From assembly GCA_964498125.1 (NCBI GenBank), contig CAZCGE010000044.1:27608-91607 (forward strand): DNA of 64,000 bases, in the 5' to 3' direction. Under the pieces are notes generated by a model that saw only the letters and a program-made list of their open reading frames with translations, ran no database searches and was not told the DNA's origin. Shown piece by piece: positions 33,768-43,912 of the stretch; position 1 is the first letter of the stretch; each line of letters starts with the position of its first letter. The DNA comes from CAMDBL01 sp964498125. GTDB lineage: Bacteria; Pseudomonadota; Alphaproteobacteria; Rhizobiales; Hyphomicrobiaceae. The position numbers were made by a program, and so were the translations under genes.

Positions 33768-33887
33768 GGTGTCCGACCTCTGGTCAGACACCAGGACTCG
33801 ATGCATCCATTGGCGCAAATATGTCTGCCTTACGCTTGGATACCCTTTGACGGTCTTTCCCTGGTGTTTGACCAGAGGCCGGACACC
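33768..33887. repeat. Pair of GGTGTCTGACC-type hairpins (type B), second copy
   Basis: GGTGTCCGACC-TCT-GGTCAGACACC (33768-33792) and GGTGTTTGACC-AGA-GGCCGGACACC (33863-33887), with a 70-base spacer. The arms have one to three mismatches, so this copy is more worn than the one at 28775-28846. It precedes nrdR by 21 bases and may lie in its leader. Confidence 0.8.
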
Positions 33888-33908
33888 GACACAACTGAAA
33901 GGCCCCCC

Positions 33909-34448
33909 ATGCGCTGCCCCTACTGCGCCAGTGACGACACCCAGGTCAAGGATAGCCGGCCGACCGAGGAGAACACCTCGATCCGTCGCCGCAGAATCTG
34001 TCCCGATTGCGGCGGCCGGTTCACCACGTTCGAGCGCGTGCAGCTGCGCGAGCTCACCGTCGTCAAGCGGTCGGGCCGGCGCGTGGCCTTCGAGCGCGAT
34101 AAACTCATGCATTCGGTGCAGGTGGCGCTGCGCAAGCGGCCGATCGAGCCGGAGCGGATCGAGCGCATGGTGTCGGGCATCGTGCGTCAGCTGGAAAGCA
34201 GCGGCGAGAGCGAAATTGCCTCTTCCGCCATCGGCGCCCTGGTGATGGAGGCCTTGCGCGGGCTCGATCCGGTGGCGTATGTCCGCTTTGCCTCGGTGTA
34301 CCGCGATTTCCGCGAAGCAGCGGATTTTCAGGAGGTGCTGGGCGAGATCGCCGACAGCGAGACACGCGGCGAGGATACTGTTGCGACACCGGCGACGCCG
34401 GCCACCGTCCGCGCGGTGGCGATCGGGGCGTCCCACAAGAAGCACTAG
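33909..34448 (+). CDS. nrdR: Transcriptional repressor NrdR
   Basis: A 179-residue repressor of ribonucleotide reductase genes. The zinc ribbon is complete (Cys3, Cys6, Cys31, Cys34; MRCPYC and ICPDCGGRFTTFER), followed by the ATP-cone domain (VVKRSGRRVAFERDK). The C-terminal 30 residues are a variable tail ending SHKKH. The start ATG 33909 gives the invariant N-terminus. It is followed after six bases by ribD. Confidence 0.97.
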   Translation: MRCPYCASDDTQVKDSRPTEENTSIRRRRICPDCGGRFTTFERVQLRELTVVKRSGRRVAFERDKLMHSVQVALRKRPIEPERIERMVSGIVRQLESSGESEIASSAIGALVMEALRGLDPVAYVRFASVYRDFREAADFQEVLGEIADSETRGEDTVATPATPATVRAVAIGASHKKH

Positions 34449-34454
34449 GATCCA

Positions 34455-35588
34455 ATGTCCGCCGGCACAGGATCAGCGTTCGACCGGCACATGATGACGA
34501 TCGCGCTGGCCATGGCGCGGCGGGGCCTCGGCCAGACCGCGCCCAATCCGGCCGTTGGCGCCGTCATTGTCGACCCGACGTGCGGCGAGGTGATCGCCCG
34601 CGGCTGGACGCAACCGGGCGGACGGCCGCATGCGGAGACCGAGGCGCTGGCACGGGCCGGCGAGCGAGCGCGAGGCTGCACGCTTTATGTGACGCTCGAG
34701 CCTTGCTCGCACCATGGCCGCACGCCACCGTGTGCCGACGCGGTTATCGCCGCCGGTGTTGCCCGCGTCGTGTGCGCGATCGAGGACCCCGACCCGCGCG
34801 TCGCCGGCCGCGGACTCGATCGGTTGCGCGGCGCCGGCATCGCCGTCGAGCGTGGATTGTGTGCCGAAACCGCGCGCTGGCTGACGCGCGGCCATATCGT
34901 GCGCGTCACCGAGCGGCGGCCATTGGTGCAGCTCAAGATGGCGCTTTCGGCGGATGGCTCGGTCTTGCGCGGCACCGGTGCGCCCACTTGGGTGACCGGG
35001 CCGCAGGCCAGGGCGCAGGGCCATCTGCTGCGGGCCGAGGCCGATGCCATACTGGTCGGCGCTCGCACTGTGGTCGACGACGATCCTGAGCTGACCTGCC
35101 GCCTGCCCGGGCTGGCGAACCGCTCGCCACGGCGCGTGGTGCTGTCCAGCCGGGCCGATCTGCCGGTGATGTCGAAGCTCGTGACCTCGGCGCGGCGGCA
35201 TCCGGTCTGGGTGTATTGCGGGGCTCAGGCCCCCGCCGCGCATGTGGCGGCACTGGAGGCGCACGGCGTGCAAGTGACGCGTGTCGTCCAGGTCGGCGGG
35301 CAATTGTGGCTGCCCGCGATCATGGAAGCGCTGGCCGCCGGCGGCATCACGCGGCTGCTGGTCGAGGGTGGCCCGCAGGTCTGGAGCGCCTTTGCCCGTG
35401 CCGGTCTGGTCGATGAGCTGGTGGTGTTTCGCGCTCGCGATGACCGCCAACCTGCCAACGCCGCCGAGTCGATCGCAACGACCGCCGCGCGCTACGTCGG
35501 CGGCCAAGCCTTTGAGGTGTTTGACGCGCGGCGTCTGCCAGCCGACGACATGGCCGTGCTGCGCGCGCGGCGCGGCAGATTGATTTGA
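34455..35588 (+). CDS. ribD: Bifunctional riboflavin biosynthesis protein RibD
   Basis: A 377-residue enzyme with an N-terminal deaminase domain and a C-terminal pyrimidine reductase, which catalyse the second and third steps of riboflavin synthesis. The zinc motif HAETEA begins near residue 59 and the second half, PCSHHGRTPPCADAVI, is near 83. The reductase domain begins near RPLVQLKMALSADGS (residue 155) and contains LLVEGGPQVWSAF near 298. It is cotranscribed with nrdR. ribE/ribH are not in the window. It converges on the hydantoinase gene. Confidence 0.95.
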   Translation: MSAGTGSAFDRHMMTIALAMARRGLGQTAPNPAVGAVIVDPTCGEVIARGWTQPGGRPHAETEALARAGERARGCTLYVTLEPCSHHGRTPPCADAVIAAGVARVVCAIEDPDPRVAGRGLDRLRGAGIAVERGLCAETARWLTRGHIVRVTERRPLVQLKMALSADGSVLRGTGAPTWVTGPQARAQGHLLRAEADAILVGARTVVDDDPELTCRLPGLANRSPRRVVLSSRADLPVMSKLVTSARRHPVWVYCGAQAPAAHVAALEAHGVQVTRVVQVGGQLWLPAIMEALAAGGITRLLVEGGPQVWSAFARAGLVDELVVFRARDDRQPANAAESIATTAARYVGGQAFEVFDARRLPADDMAVLRARRGRLI

Positions 35589-35601
35589 GTGGACGGGGGA
35601 G

Positions 35602-35730
35602 GGGGTCAGACCCTCGGGTCTGACCCCTTGAATGGACACAACACTTGCCACGAGCGACCGGCCAGCGCGACGCCGGCGGGTTGTAGAGATGGACTGGACC
35701 ACAAGGGGTCAGACCCAAGGGTCTGACCCC
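35602..35730. repeat. Pair of GGTCAGACCC hairpins (type A) between convergent genes
   Basis: GGGGTCAGACCC-TC-GGGTCTGACCCC (35602-35627) and GGGGTCAGACCC-AA-GGGTCTGACCCC (35705-35730) are two perfect 12-base-arm hairpins 77 bases apart. They lie between ribD and the hydantoinase gene, both of which end here, so they could serve as terminators for both. Confidence 0.9.
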
Positions 35731-35747
35731 GTCCTCACAGAGTCTGC

Positions 35748-37208
35748 TTAGGAGTCCGTCCAGGCCGCCGCAGGTGTGAAGCTGGTCACCTGCTTGCCGG
35801 TTGGCACGGCGTAGGGCGAGCGGGCGCGCTTCAAGTGCGTGCCATGCGACGAGACGCCGACCAGCTTGCCATCGGCGACGACCGTCTTGCCGCGCACGAT
35901 GGTGCGCACCGGCCAACCCGTCACCTCGATGCCCTCGTAGGGGGTATAGTCCGCCCCCTGATGCAGGTCCTTGGCGGCAATTTTTACGCGCCGCTCGGCG
36001 TCCCATAGAGCAATGTCGGCATCCGAGCCGATGGCGATAGTGCCCTTGCGCGGGGCCAATCCATACATCTTGGCGTGATTGGTCGATGTCAGCGCCACGA
36101 ATTCATTGAGTGTGATGCGGCCCTTGACGACACCCTCCGAGAACAGGATCGGCAGCCGCGTCTCGACGCCGGGAATTCCATTTGGCACCCAGCGGAACGA
36201 GGTGCGGCCTTTGGCGATCAACTTACCCTGCGGGTCGTCGTAGCGAAACGGGCAGTGGTCGGAGGAGTAGGTTTGGAACACGCCGGTCTTGAGCCCCAGC
36301 CAGCAGGCCTCTTGTGCGGCCTTGTCGCGGGGCGGCGGCGAGCAAACGTATTTAGCGCCCTCCATGTTGAGGCCTTCCAAGTCCTTCTCGGTCAGCACCA
36401 GGTACTGCGGGCAGGTTTCGCCGAACACCTTCAGTCCGCGGCTCTGGGCACGGCGAATTTCTTCCATCGACTCGCCGTTGGAGACGTGCACGATCATGAC
36501 GGGCACATCGATCAGCTCGGCCAGCGAGATGGCGCGGTGCGTTGCCTCCCGCTCGACCGGGGTGGGCCGCGACGTCGCATGGTAGTGCGGCGCGGTATGG
36601 CCGGCGCGCTCCAGCCGGTCGGTGAGAAACCGGATGGCGTCGTAATTCTCCGCATGCACCATGACCAGTGAGCCGGTCTCGCGCGCGGTGGCCATCACCT
36701 CTAGCATCTGGATGTCGCTGAGCGCCAGGTCCTGATAGGTCATGAACACCTTGAACGAGGTGTAACCGTCATCGACCAGCGCCGGCAGCTCTTGGCCGAG
36801 CACCTGTGCGGTCGGGTCGGAGATGACCAGGTGGAAGCTGACGTCGGTGTAGCACTTGCCTTCCGCCTTGGCGTGATAGTCCTTTAGCGCTTGGCGCAGC
36901 CCCTGGCCCTTGCGCTGCACGCAAAATGGCATCACCAGCGTATTGCCGCCGAACGCGGAGGAGCGCGTGCCGCTCTCGAAATCATCGGCCATGACAATGC
37001 CTGGCCCGGAGTCCTGTGAGAAATGCACATGGCTATCGATGCCGCCTGGCAGCACCAGCAGGCCGGTGGCGTCGATCACCTCGTCGGCCTGACCGAGGTC
37101 CAGCCCGAGCTGGGCGATGCGGCCGTCCTTGATGCCGACGTCGCACCGGAAGGTGTCACTGGCTGTGGCGACAGTGCCGCCGCGAATGATGGTGTCGAGC
37201 TTGGCCAT
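35748..37208 (-). CDS. hydA: Dihydropyrimidinase/D-hydantoinase
   Basis: A 486-residue cyclic amidohydrolase. The metal-binding HxH is in GGIDSHVHFSQD near residue 57, the probable carboxylated lysine is in SFKVFMTYQ near 153, and the family segments HAENYDAI, VFGETCPQYL and SSDHCPF follow. Such enzymes open dihydropyrimidine or hydantoin rings in pyrimidine breakdown or related pathways. The start at 37208 is chosen for the usual N-terminus MAKLDTIIRGG. No other pyrimidine-degradation gene is next to it. Confidence 0.9.
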   Translation of the reverse strand: MAKLDTIIRGGTVATASDTFRCDVGIKDGRIAQLGLDLGQADEVIDATGLLVLPGGIDSHVHFSQDSGPGIVMADDFESGTRSSAFGGNTLVMPFCVQRKGQGLRQALKDYHAKAEGKCYTDVSFHLVISDPTAQVLGQELPALVDDGYTSFKVFMTYQDLALSDIQMLEVMATARETGSLVMVHAENYDAIRFLTDRLERAGHTAPHYHATSRPTPVEREATHRAISLAELIDVPVMIVHVSNGESMEEIRRAQSRGLKVFGETCPQYLVLTEKDLEGLNMEGAKYVCSPPPRDKAAQEACWLGLKTGVFQTYSSDHCPFRYDDPQGKLIAKGRTSFRWVPNGIPGVETRLPILFSEGVVKGRITLNEFVALTSTNHAKMYGLAPRKGTIAIGSDADIALWDAERRVKIAAKDLHQGADYTPYEGIEVTGWPVRTIVRGKTVVADGKLVGVSSHGTHLKRARSPYAVPTGKQVTSFTPAAAWTDS

Positions 37209-37300
37209 GAGAAGGGGTCCGCTGTGTGAGTAACGCCGCCGGCTGGCATGCACGGGGTAAGCCTAGCGCTGCCACGTGCGGCAACTCAAGGGGACAAGTG

Positions 37301-37451
37301 CTAGAGCGCTTTCCGCTTGATGTGAATCATAAACGCACAACGGGCGCCGTAGGTTGGGTCAAGGCCACTGGCCGCGACCCAACATTTCCCGGCATGCCGT
37401 GGATGTTGGGTCGCGCTGCGCTTGACCCAACCTACGTGGAAAGCGCTCTAA
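37301..37451. repeat. Type E repeat with a nested CGTAGGTTGGGTC palindrome (type F)
   Basis: The outer arms CTAGAGCGCTTTCC (37301-37314) and GGAAAGCGCTCTA (37438-37450) match the compact unit at 46765-46807. The inner element has perfect 16-base arms CGTAGGTTGGGTCAAG (37348-37363) and CTTGACCCAACCTACG (37421-37436). The outer unit therefore appears interrupted by the inner one. It lies between recQ and the hydantoinase gene. Confidence 0.85.
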
Positions 37452-37473
37452 ATGACGGGCCGTGTGGGGGCCT

Positions 37474-39609
<2,136 letters not shown>

Positions 39610-39960
39610 GGTGCCTTCGGCGTCACTGATCGGGCGGCGGACGGCCAAAGGCATAGGCGGACTCTGGTGAGGCTGCAAGGTCGCCCAACGAGACTATAGC
39701 GATTCGGGTGATGCAGCGCCCCGGTCTATGCGCTGCTCCCGTGTCAAATGAGCCGGCAGGTCGCGTCGACGCCGGCGGGACGGCCAGTGCTTCTGGCGGC
39801 GGCAACAAGACAGCGTCATTGTTTCGCGGCCTTTGCCCCGGTATCCTGTTTATTCAGCTCGGGTTCACGCGCATCGGTCTATCAGTTGCCTCGAGGTGAC
39901 GTGATCGCCGCCATACAACAAGCGATGCGCGGTCGCGTTCAACGTCGAAACACGGTGGGT

Positions 39961-40257
39961 ATGATGTTCGTGACTTTACAGCGCGGTGCGATGACAGTGG
40001 CCATGCTGATGGCCGCCGGCACGCTGCTGCCCGCCCCAGTGCATGCGCAGCAGGCCAACTGCCAGTGGTACGGCACCATGGCACTGAAGCAGCAGCAGGA
40101 AAACGAGCAGCTGAAATGCGGACTGGTCGGTCCGGCGTGGAATTCGGATCTGCGGGCGCATATTGCCTGGTGCGCCAGCGTTGCGACGGACACCTGGCGA
40201 CAGATGGCGCGCAAGCGTGATCAGGATCTGGCCGCCTGCGCGATGAAGAAGCGGTAG
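39961..40257 (+). CDS. Small exported cysteine-containing protein of unknown function
   Basis: A 98-residue protein with a signal peptide (MMFVTLQRGAMTVAMLMAAG, cleaved near VHA at residue 29) and a short mature part with four cysteines (NCQWYGTMALKQQQEN, LKCGLVG, IAWCASV, LAACAMKK), which suggests disulfides in the periplasm. The start could be either of two adjacent ATGs (39961, 39964); GGTGGG precedes them. No known domain is recognised. A longer in-frame extension upstream has no recognisable features. Confidence 0.62.
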   Translation: MMFVTLQRGAMTVAMLMAAGTLLPAPVHAQQANCQWYGTMALKQQQENEQLKCGLVGPAWNSDLRAHIAWCASVATDTWRQMARKRDQDLAACAMKKR

Positions 40258-40359
40258 ACCGGCGAGGGCGCCAGCGGGCGTGTTCGGGCGACAGGCCGGG
40301 CCGGCGCCACATGGCCTTGCATGCAGCAAACGATTGGCAGCAAACCAGAGGTTGTCATC

Positions 40360-41157
40360 ATGAAGAAGCTGATTCTGCTCGTCGTCGTGCTGCTGCTGGC
40401 CTTTTATGGCGGCTGGCCCGCTCTTTCGAGCTACCAGTTGCATTCCGCACTCGAGCGCAAAGATGTGGCGACGGTCGAGCGCAAAATCGATTTTGCCTCG
40501 GTGCGAAGATCGCTGGAGCCGATCGTGGTGCAGGAGGTCGGCACCGGCATGGACCGGCACCTTGCCGACCTTGGCCCATTGGCGGCCATGCTGGGGCCGC
40601 TGCTCAAGCAGCACTACGCCCCCAAGGTCGTCGAAGCGACGCTGAGCACACTGATCACGCCCGACAACATCGTGCGCATCTACGCCGAGAAGGACGATTT
40701 TCGCTCCGCGGCCGAACGCATCCTCATCGAAGAATTCAGCAAGCCCGGTGGCCTGTTCGCCAGCCTGTTCGGCAGTGGAGCGAGCACCGGCGGGCCCGCC
40801 AGTGCGGCCGACAAACCGAAACTGCCAGGTGGACTCGGTGGTCTGAGCGAAAGCGTGCAGCGCCAGCTCGGTGCAGCGGGGGGCGGGGCGCCTGCTGTGG
40901 ATCTCAAGGCCGTGCTGACGCAAATGATCGAGAAGGGACGCGCTCAGCGCGGGGCCAAACCCATGACCGAGGCGGTGGCCGCAAAGGGTTCGGGTGGCTT
41001 GGGTGTCTCCAACATCAAGCGCTTTGGCTTCAATGGGCCCTTAGCCATGGAAGTCGGCGTGGCGGCGAGTGGTGCCGCGGCAAAGCCGGATTTCCTGGCC
41101 GAGATGGCCTTCACCGGCACCGATTGGCGGCTGACCCGGGTGGTGCCGGGCGGTTGA
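40360..41157 (+). CDS. DUF2939 family protein
   Basis: A 265-residue protein with an N-terminal membrane segment (MKKLILLVVVLLLAFYGGWP) and the DUF2939 signature SYQLHSALERKDVATVERKI, then DFASVRRSL. The middle is rich in Gly and Ala; the C-terminus (FTGTDWRLTRVVPGG) is typical. It is probably anchored in the inner membrane, facing the periplasm. The function is unknown. ATG 40360 is preferred because GAGG precedes it and the hydrophobic segment starts there. It converges on the methyltransferase gene. Confidence 0.82.
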   Translation: MKKLILLVVVLLLAFYGGWPALSSYQLHSALERKDVATVERKIDFASVRRSLEPIVVQEVGTGMDRHLADLGPLAAMLGPLLKQHYAPKVVEATLSTLITPDNIVRIYAEKDDFRSAAERILIEEFSKPGGLFASLFGSGASTGGPASAADKPKLPGGLGGLSESVQRQLGAAGGGAPAVDLKAVLTQMIEKGRAQRGAKPMTEAVAAKGSGGLGVSNIKRFGFNGPLAMEVGVAASGAAAKPDFLAEMAFTGTDWRLTRVVPGG

Positions 41158-41183
41158 AGTTTGGCGCGGGCGGGGTCGGAAAA

Positions 41184-41209
41184 GGGGTCAGACCCTTGGG
41201 TCTGACCCC
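41184..41209. repeat. Single GGTCAGACCC hairpin (type A) overlapping a gene end
   Basis: GGGGTCAGACCC-TT-GGGTCTGACCCC, perfect 12-base arms. The TGA of the minus-strand methyltransferase gene (41188-41190) lies inside it, so its last seven sense codons are GGG TCA GAC CCA AGG GTC and their ATG neighbour. It also follows the convergent DUF2939 gene by 26 bases. Confidence 0.9.
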
Positions 41210-42246
41210 ATACGCCTACGCCGCGCCATCATCTTGGCCAGGAAGGCCGTGGCGGTTGCCGTCGATACCAGCCCTGCCGCGCTGAACATGGTGTCGAGAT
41301 CGTCGCTGGTGTAGTGGCGGAAATAGGGCTCGTGGAAGCGGTCGGGAAAAGTTTCGATCAGACCGTCCCAGCCCGGCCGGTCGCCGGTCTGCAGGCTGTC
41401 GATGAAGACCAGCAGGCCGCCCGGTTTCAGCACACGGGCGATCTCGCGCGTCACCCGCCGGCGAACGTCGGGCGGCAGCTCGTGGAACAGGAAGATGGCG
41501 GTGACGATATCCTGGCTGGCGTCTGCGAGAGGGATAGTCTCGGCGTTGGCGGCCAGGAACGTCGCCGGCCGCAGCCCGGACAAATGGCTTTCGGCTTCGG
41601 CCAGATAAGCGCGTGACAGGTCGAGACCGGTCAGCCGCAACGCCGGATAGGCCAGCCGCACGTCACGCAGAAATCGGCCGGTGCCGCAGGCCACGTCGAC
41701 CAGGCCGAGGCGACGCTGATCGCGTCCGTGCATGTAGGCGGCGATCGGATCGAAGGCGGATCGGCGCATGATCTGTGCGGCGCCATAAAACAGCGTCTCC
41801 ACCTGCACATCGTACAGGCGCGCGGAGTCCTCGGTGAGGTAGCCCCCGGTCTGGAAATGGAAATCCTGGCGATAGTAATCGGGCAGGCTCGCATCCCCCG
41901 AGGCTGCCTGCGCCGTGTCGTGCTGCGCAGCCATGCGGCGGCGAGCGGTATCAGGCAGATCGGTCAGCATCGCCTCGACCCGAGCCAGATGATCGCCGAT
42001 GGCGCCGGTGAGAAAGCCACGCGGCGGCCTGAGCCCCGCGGCCACGGCGGTCGCATCCTGCTGGATGAGGCGGCCAAGATCGAGAAGCAGGTCGCGCTGC
42101 GTGGGAACGGGACGGGTGGGCCGCACGCTCTTGCGGCCGCCCTGCCGCGTCAGGCGGCGGTCGACGATCTGGTTGATGCTCCAATACCAGCCGAGCCGCA
42201 GGGCGTCGGCGGCCAGGTGTGCGGCGGTCTCGACCGGTGTCGCCAT
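41188..42246 (-). CDS. Class I SAM-dependent methyltransferase
   Basis: A 352-residue protein. The SAM-binding motif I is VDVACGTGRFLRDV near residue 185, followed by LTGLDLSRAYLAEAE and the post-motif LKPGGLLVFIDSLQTGD near 278. The N-terminal 150 residues are not a common domain but include RQDFHFQTGGYLTEDSAR, which is seen in a group of proteobacterial methyltransferases. The start is ATG 42246 (a GTG precedes it). The last residues, GSDPRV, come from a repeat element that supplies the stop. The substrate is unknown. Confidence 0.85.
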   Translation of the reverse strand: MATPVETAAHLAADALRLGWYWSINQIVDRRLTRQGGRKSVRPTRPVPTQRDLLLDLGRLIQQDATAVAAGLRPPRGFLTGAIGDHLARVEAMLTDLPDTARRRMAAQHDTAQAASGDASLPDYYRQDFHFQTGGYLTEDSARLYDVQVETLFYGAAQIMRRSAFDPIAAYMHGRDQRRLGLVDVACGTGRFLRDVRLAYPALRLTGLDLSRAYLAEAESHLSGLRPATFLAANAETIPLADASQDIVTAIFLFHELPPDVRRRVTREIARVLKPGGLLVFIDSLQTGDRPGWDGLIETFPDRFHEPYFRHYTSDDLDTMFSAAGLVSTATATAFLAKMMARRRRMGSDPRV

Positions 42247-42355
42247 CACTCGCTCCAGTCAACCCAGGCCGTCACAACCCAGGCCCTTACATTGTGCCCG
42301 TGGCGCGCGCATCCTACAACTGGCGCGATTTAGGCTACACGATGGAGCCCCATCG

Positions 42356-43063
42356 ATGCCGCGCTTCGACCGTATCGTCATCCTGACCGGGGCCGGCTTG
42401 TCGGCGGAATCCGGCATCGCCACCTTCCGCGACAAGGACGGCTTGTGGGCCAAGTACGATTTAAGCGAGGTGGCAACGCCCGAGGCCTTCGCGCGCGATC
42501 CCGGGAAGGTGCTCGATTTCTACAATTTGCGCCGCGAAGGCCTGGCCGGCAAAGCGCCCAATGCGGCGCACCTGGCGCTGGCGATGCTCGAGGCCATGCA
42601 TGCGGGCCATGTGATGGTCGTCACGCAGAATATCGACAATCTACACGAGGCGGCCGGCACGAAAAACCTGATCCACATGCACGGCGAGCTGCTGCGCGCC
42701 TGGTGCCTGACGTGCGACGCGCGCTCGGCCTATGATCAACCGATCACGGCCTTGTCGCAATGCCCAAACTGCAAGACCAGCGGCCGGCTGCGCCCCGACA
42801 TCGTCTGGTTCGGCGAGATGCCCTACCAGATGCCGCGGATCTACGAGCACCTGAGCGAGGCCGACCTGTTCGTCTCGATCGGCACCAGCGGTCACGTCTA
42901 TCCCGCCGCCGGTTTTGTCGCCGAGGCGCGCGGGCACGGCGCGCATACGGTGGAGTTGAACCTGGAGCCGTCGCAGGGCGCCAACCTGTTCCACGAGACC
43001 ATCCACGGCCCAGCGACCGAGGTGGTGCCGGCGTTCGTTGAGCGGGTGCTGGCGGGAGAGTGA
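42356..43063 (+). CDS. cobB: NAD-dependent protein deacylase, sirtuin class III (CobB)
   Basis: A 235-residue sirtuin. The NAD motif GAGLSAESGIATFRDKDG is at residues 12-29, TQNIDNLH near 92 and the catalytic His109 in HMHGE. Zinc cysteines occur as CLTC and CPNC. Tyr56 and Arg59 (YNLR) are the pair that lets class III sirtuins remove succinyl and malonyl groups as well as acetyl. ATG 42356 begins the conserved fold. It is transcribed divergently from the methyltransferase, 109 bases away. Confidence 0.95.
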   Translation: MPRFDRIVILTGAGLSAESGIATFRDKDGLWAKYDLSEVATPEAFARDPGKVLDFYNLRREGLAGKAPNAAHLALAMLEAMHAGHVMVVTQNIDNLHEAAGTKNLIHMHGELLRAWCLTCDARSAYDQPITALSQCPNCKTSGRLRPDIVWFGEMPYQMPRIYEHLSEADLFVSIGTSGHVYPAAGFVAEARGHGAHTVELNLEPSQGANLFHETIHGPATEVVPAFVERVLAGE

Positions 43064-43073
43064 AGACCGGGCC

Positions 43074-43180
43074 GTAGGGTGCAATAGCCGAAGGCGTATT
43101 GCACCGTCAGACGTAGAAATGGTGCAATACGTCGTCATGGCGGAGCGATGCGTCCAGCATCGACGCCTATTGCACCCTAC
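43074..43180. repeat. GTAGGGTGCAATAG palindromic repeat (type D), copy 2
   Basis: Outer arms GTAGGGTGCAATAG (from 43074) and CTATTGCACCCTAC (to 43180) are perfect. Inner arms GGCGTATTGCACC and GGTGCAATACG follow. Compared with copy 1 (77 bases), this one has about 30 extra bases around 43131-43160. It lies between the convergent cobB and DUF4337 genes. Confidence 0.87.
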
Positions 43181-43201
43181 GGTCTGATCATCGCATTCAC
43201 C

Positions 43202-43771
43202 TCACGCGATGATCCCCCAGAGCAAAAACCCGAACCCCAGCACGCCGAGCCCGCCGGCCATCCACAGCATCATGGCGATGCCGGTGATGATGGCCGCCGA
43301 GGCCATGACGATGGCGATCTGGAACGAGCCGGAGCCCAGCTCGAAACGGTAGTGCTTGACGCCAGCGCGGTCGCGCGTCGCTTCGGCGGCGAGCGCGCGT
43401 GTCATGAGTTCCTTGCGGCCTTCGCCCATCTCTTTGCCATCGACGGTCTTGGACTCGGTCTCGTAGCGTTGTGCCGTCGCCCGCCATCTCTTGGAGCGCT
43501 CATCCATGCGCTTGCGCAATGCGGCCGGCGTCGTGTCGTCCATTATCACTTCCATCTCGTCGGCGGCCGTCTCCAGCACCGTCTTGCGGATGGTCTTGGC
43601 CTGGAAGAACGCCCACAGGTTGGAGGCCTCGATGTTGCTCTGCAAGGTTTGGGTCTGGGCCTTCTGGCCGAGGATCTCGGCCACCGACAGCAGCAGCGCC
43701 AGCACCGCGATGACGAGCGCGACCCTCTTGTTCTCCTCGCCGCCGTGGGTGCCGTGTCCGTGGCCACTCAT
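43202..43771 (-). CDS. DUF4337 family membrane protein
   Basis: A 189-residue protein with an N-terminal transmembrane helix (RVALVIAVLALLLSVAEILG), a central helical, probably coiled region (residues about 45-145) and two C-terminal membrane segments (FQIAIVMASAAIITGIAMML and GGLGVLGFGFLLWGI). The stretch NLWAFFQAKTIRKTVLETAA is typical of DUF4337. No function is established. The start at 43771 gives the usual HG-rich N-terminus MSGHGHG. Confidence 0.85.
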   Translation of the reverse strand: MSGHGHGTHGGEENKRVALVIAVLALLLSVAEILGQKAQTQTLQSNIEASNLWAFFQAKTIRKTVLETAADEMEVIMDDTTPAALRKRMDERSKRWRATAQRYETESKTVDGKEMGEGRKELMTRALAAEATRDRAGVKHYRFELGSGSFQIAIVMASAAIITGIAMMLWMAGGLGVLGFGFLLWGIIA

Positions 43772-43912
43772 GGTGTCGTCCTCGCGTTGGGTTGGTTGGG
43801 TGATCAGCAAAACCCGAAACACAGTCCTGGCCGCCGGATCAATGCGCCAGCATCGGGGCTGTCACGGGAGGGGATGCTGCCGGGATGGCCAGCTTGTCGG
43901 CTGCAATCCCGC

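Noticed and set aside
39748..39960. N-terminal extension of the small exported protein
   Set aside because: The extension has no ribosome site or conserved features, and a signal peptide starts naturally at 39961.
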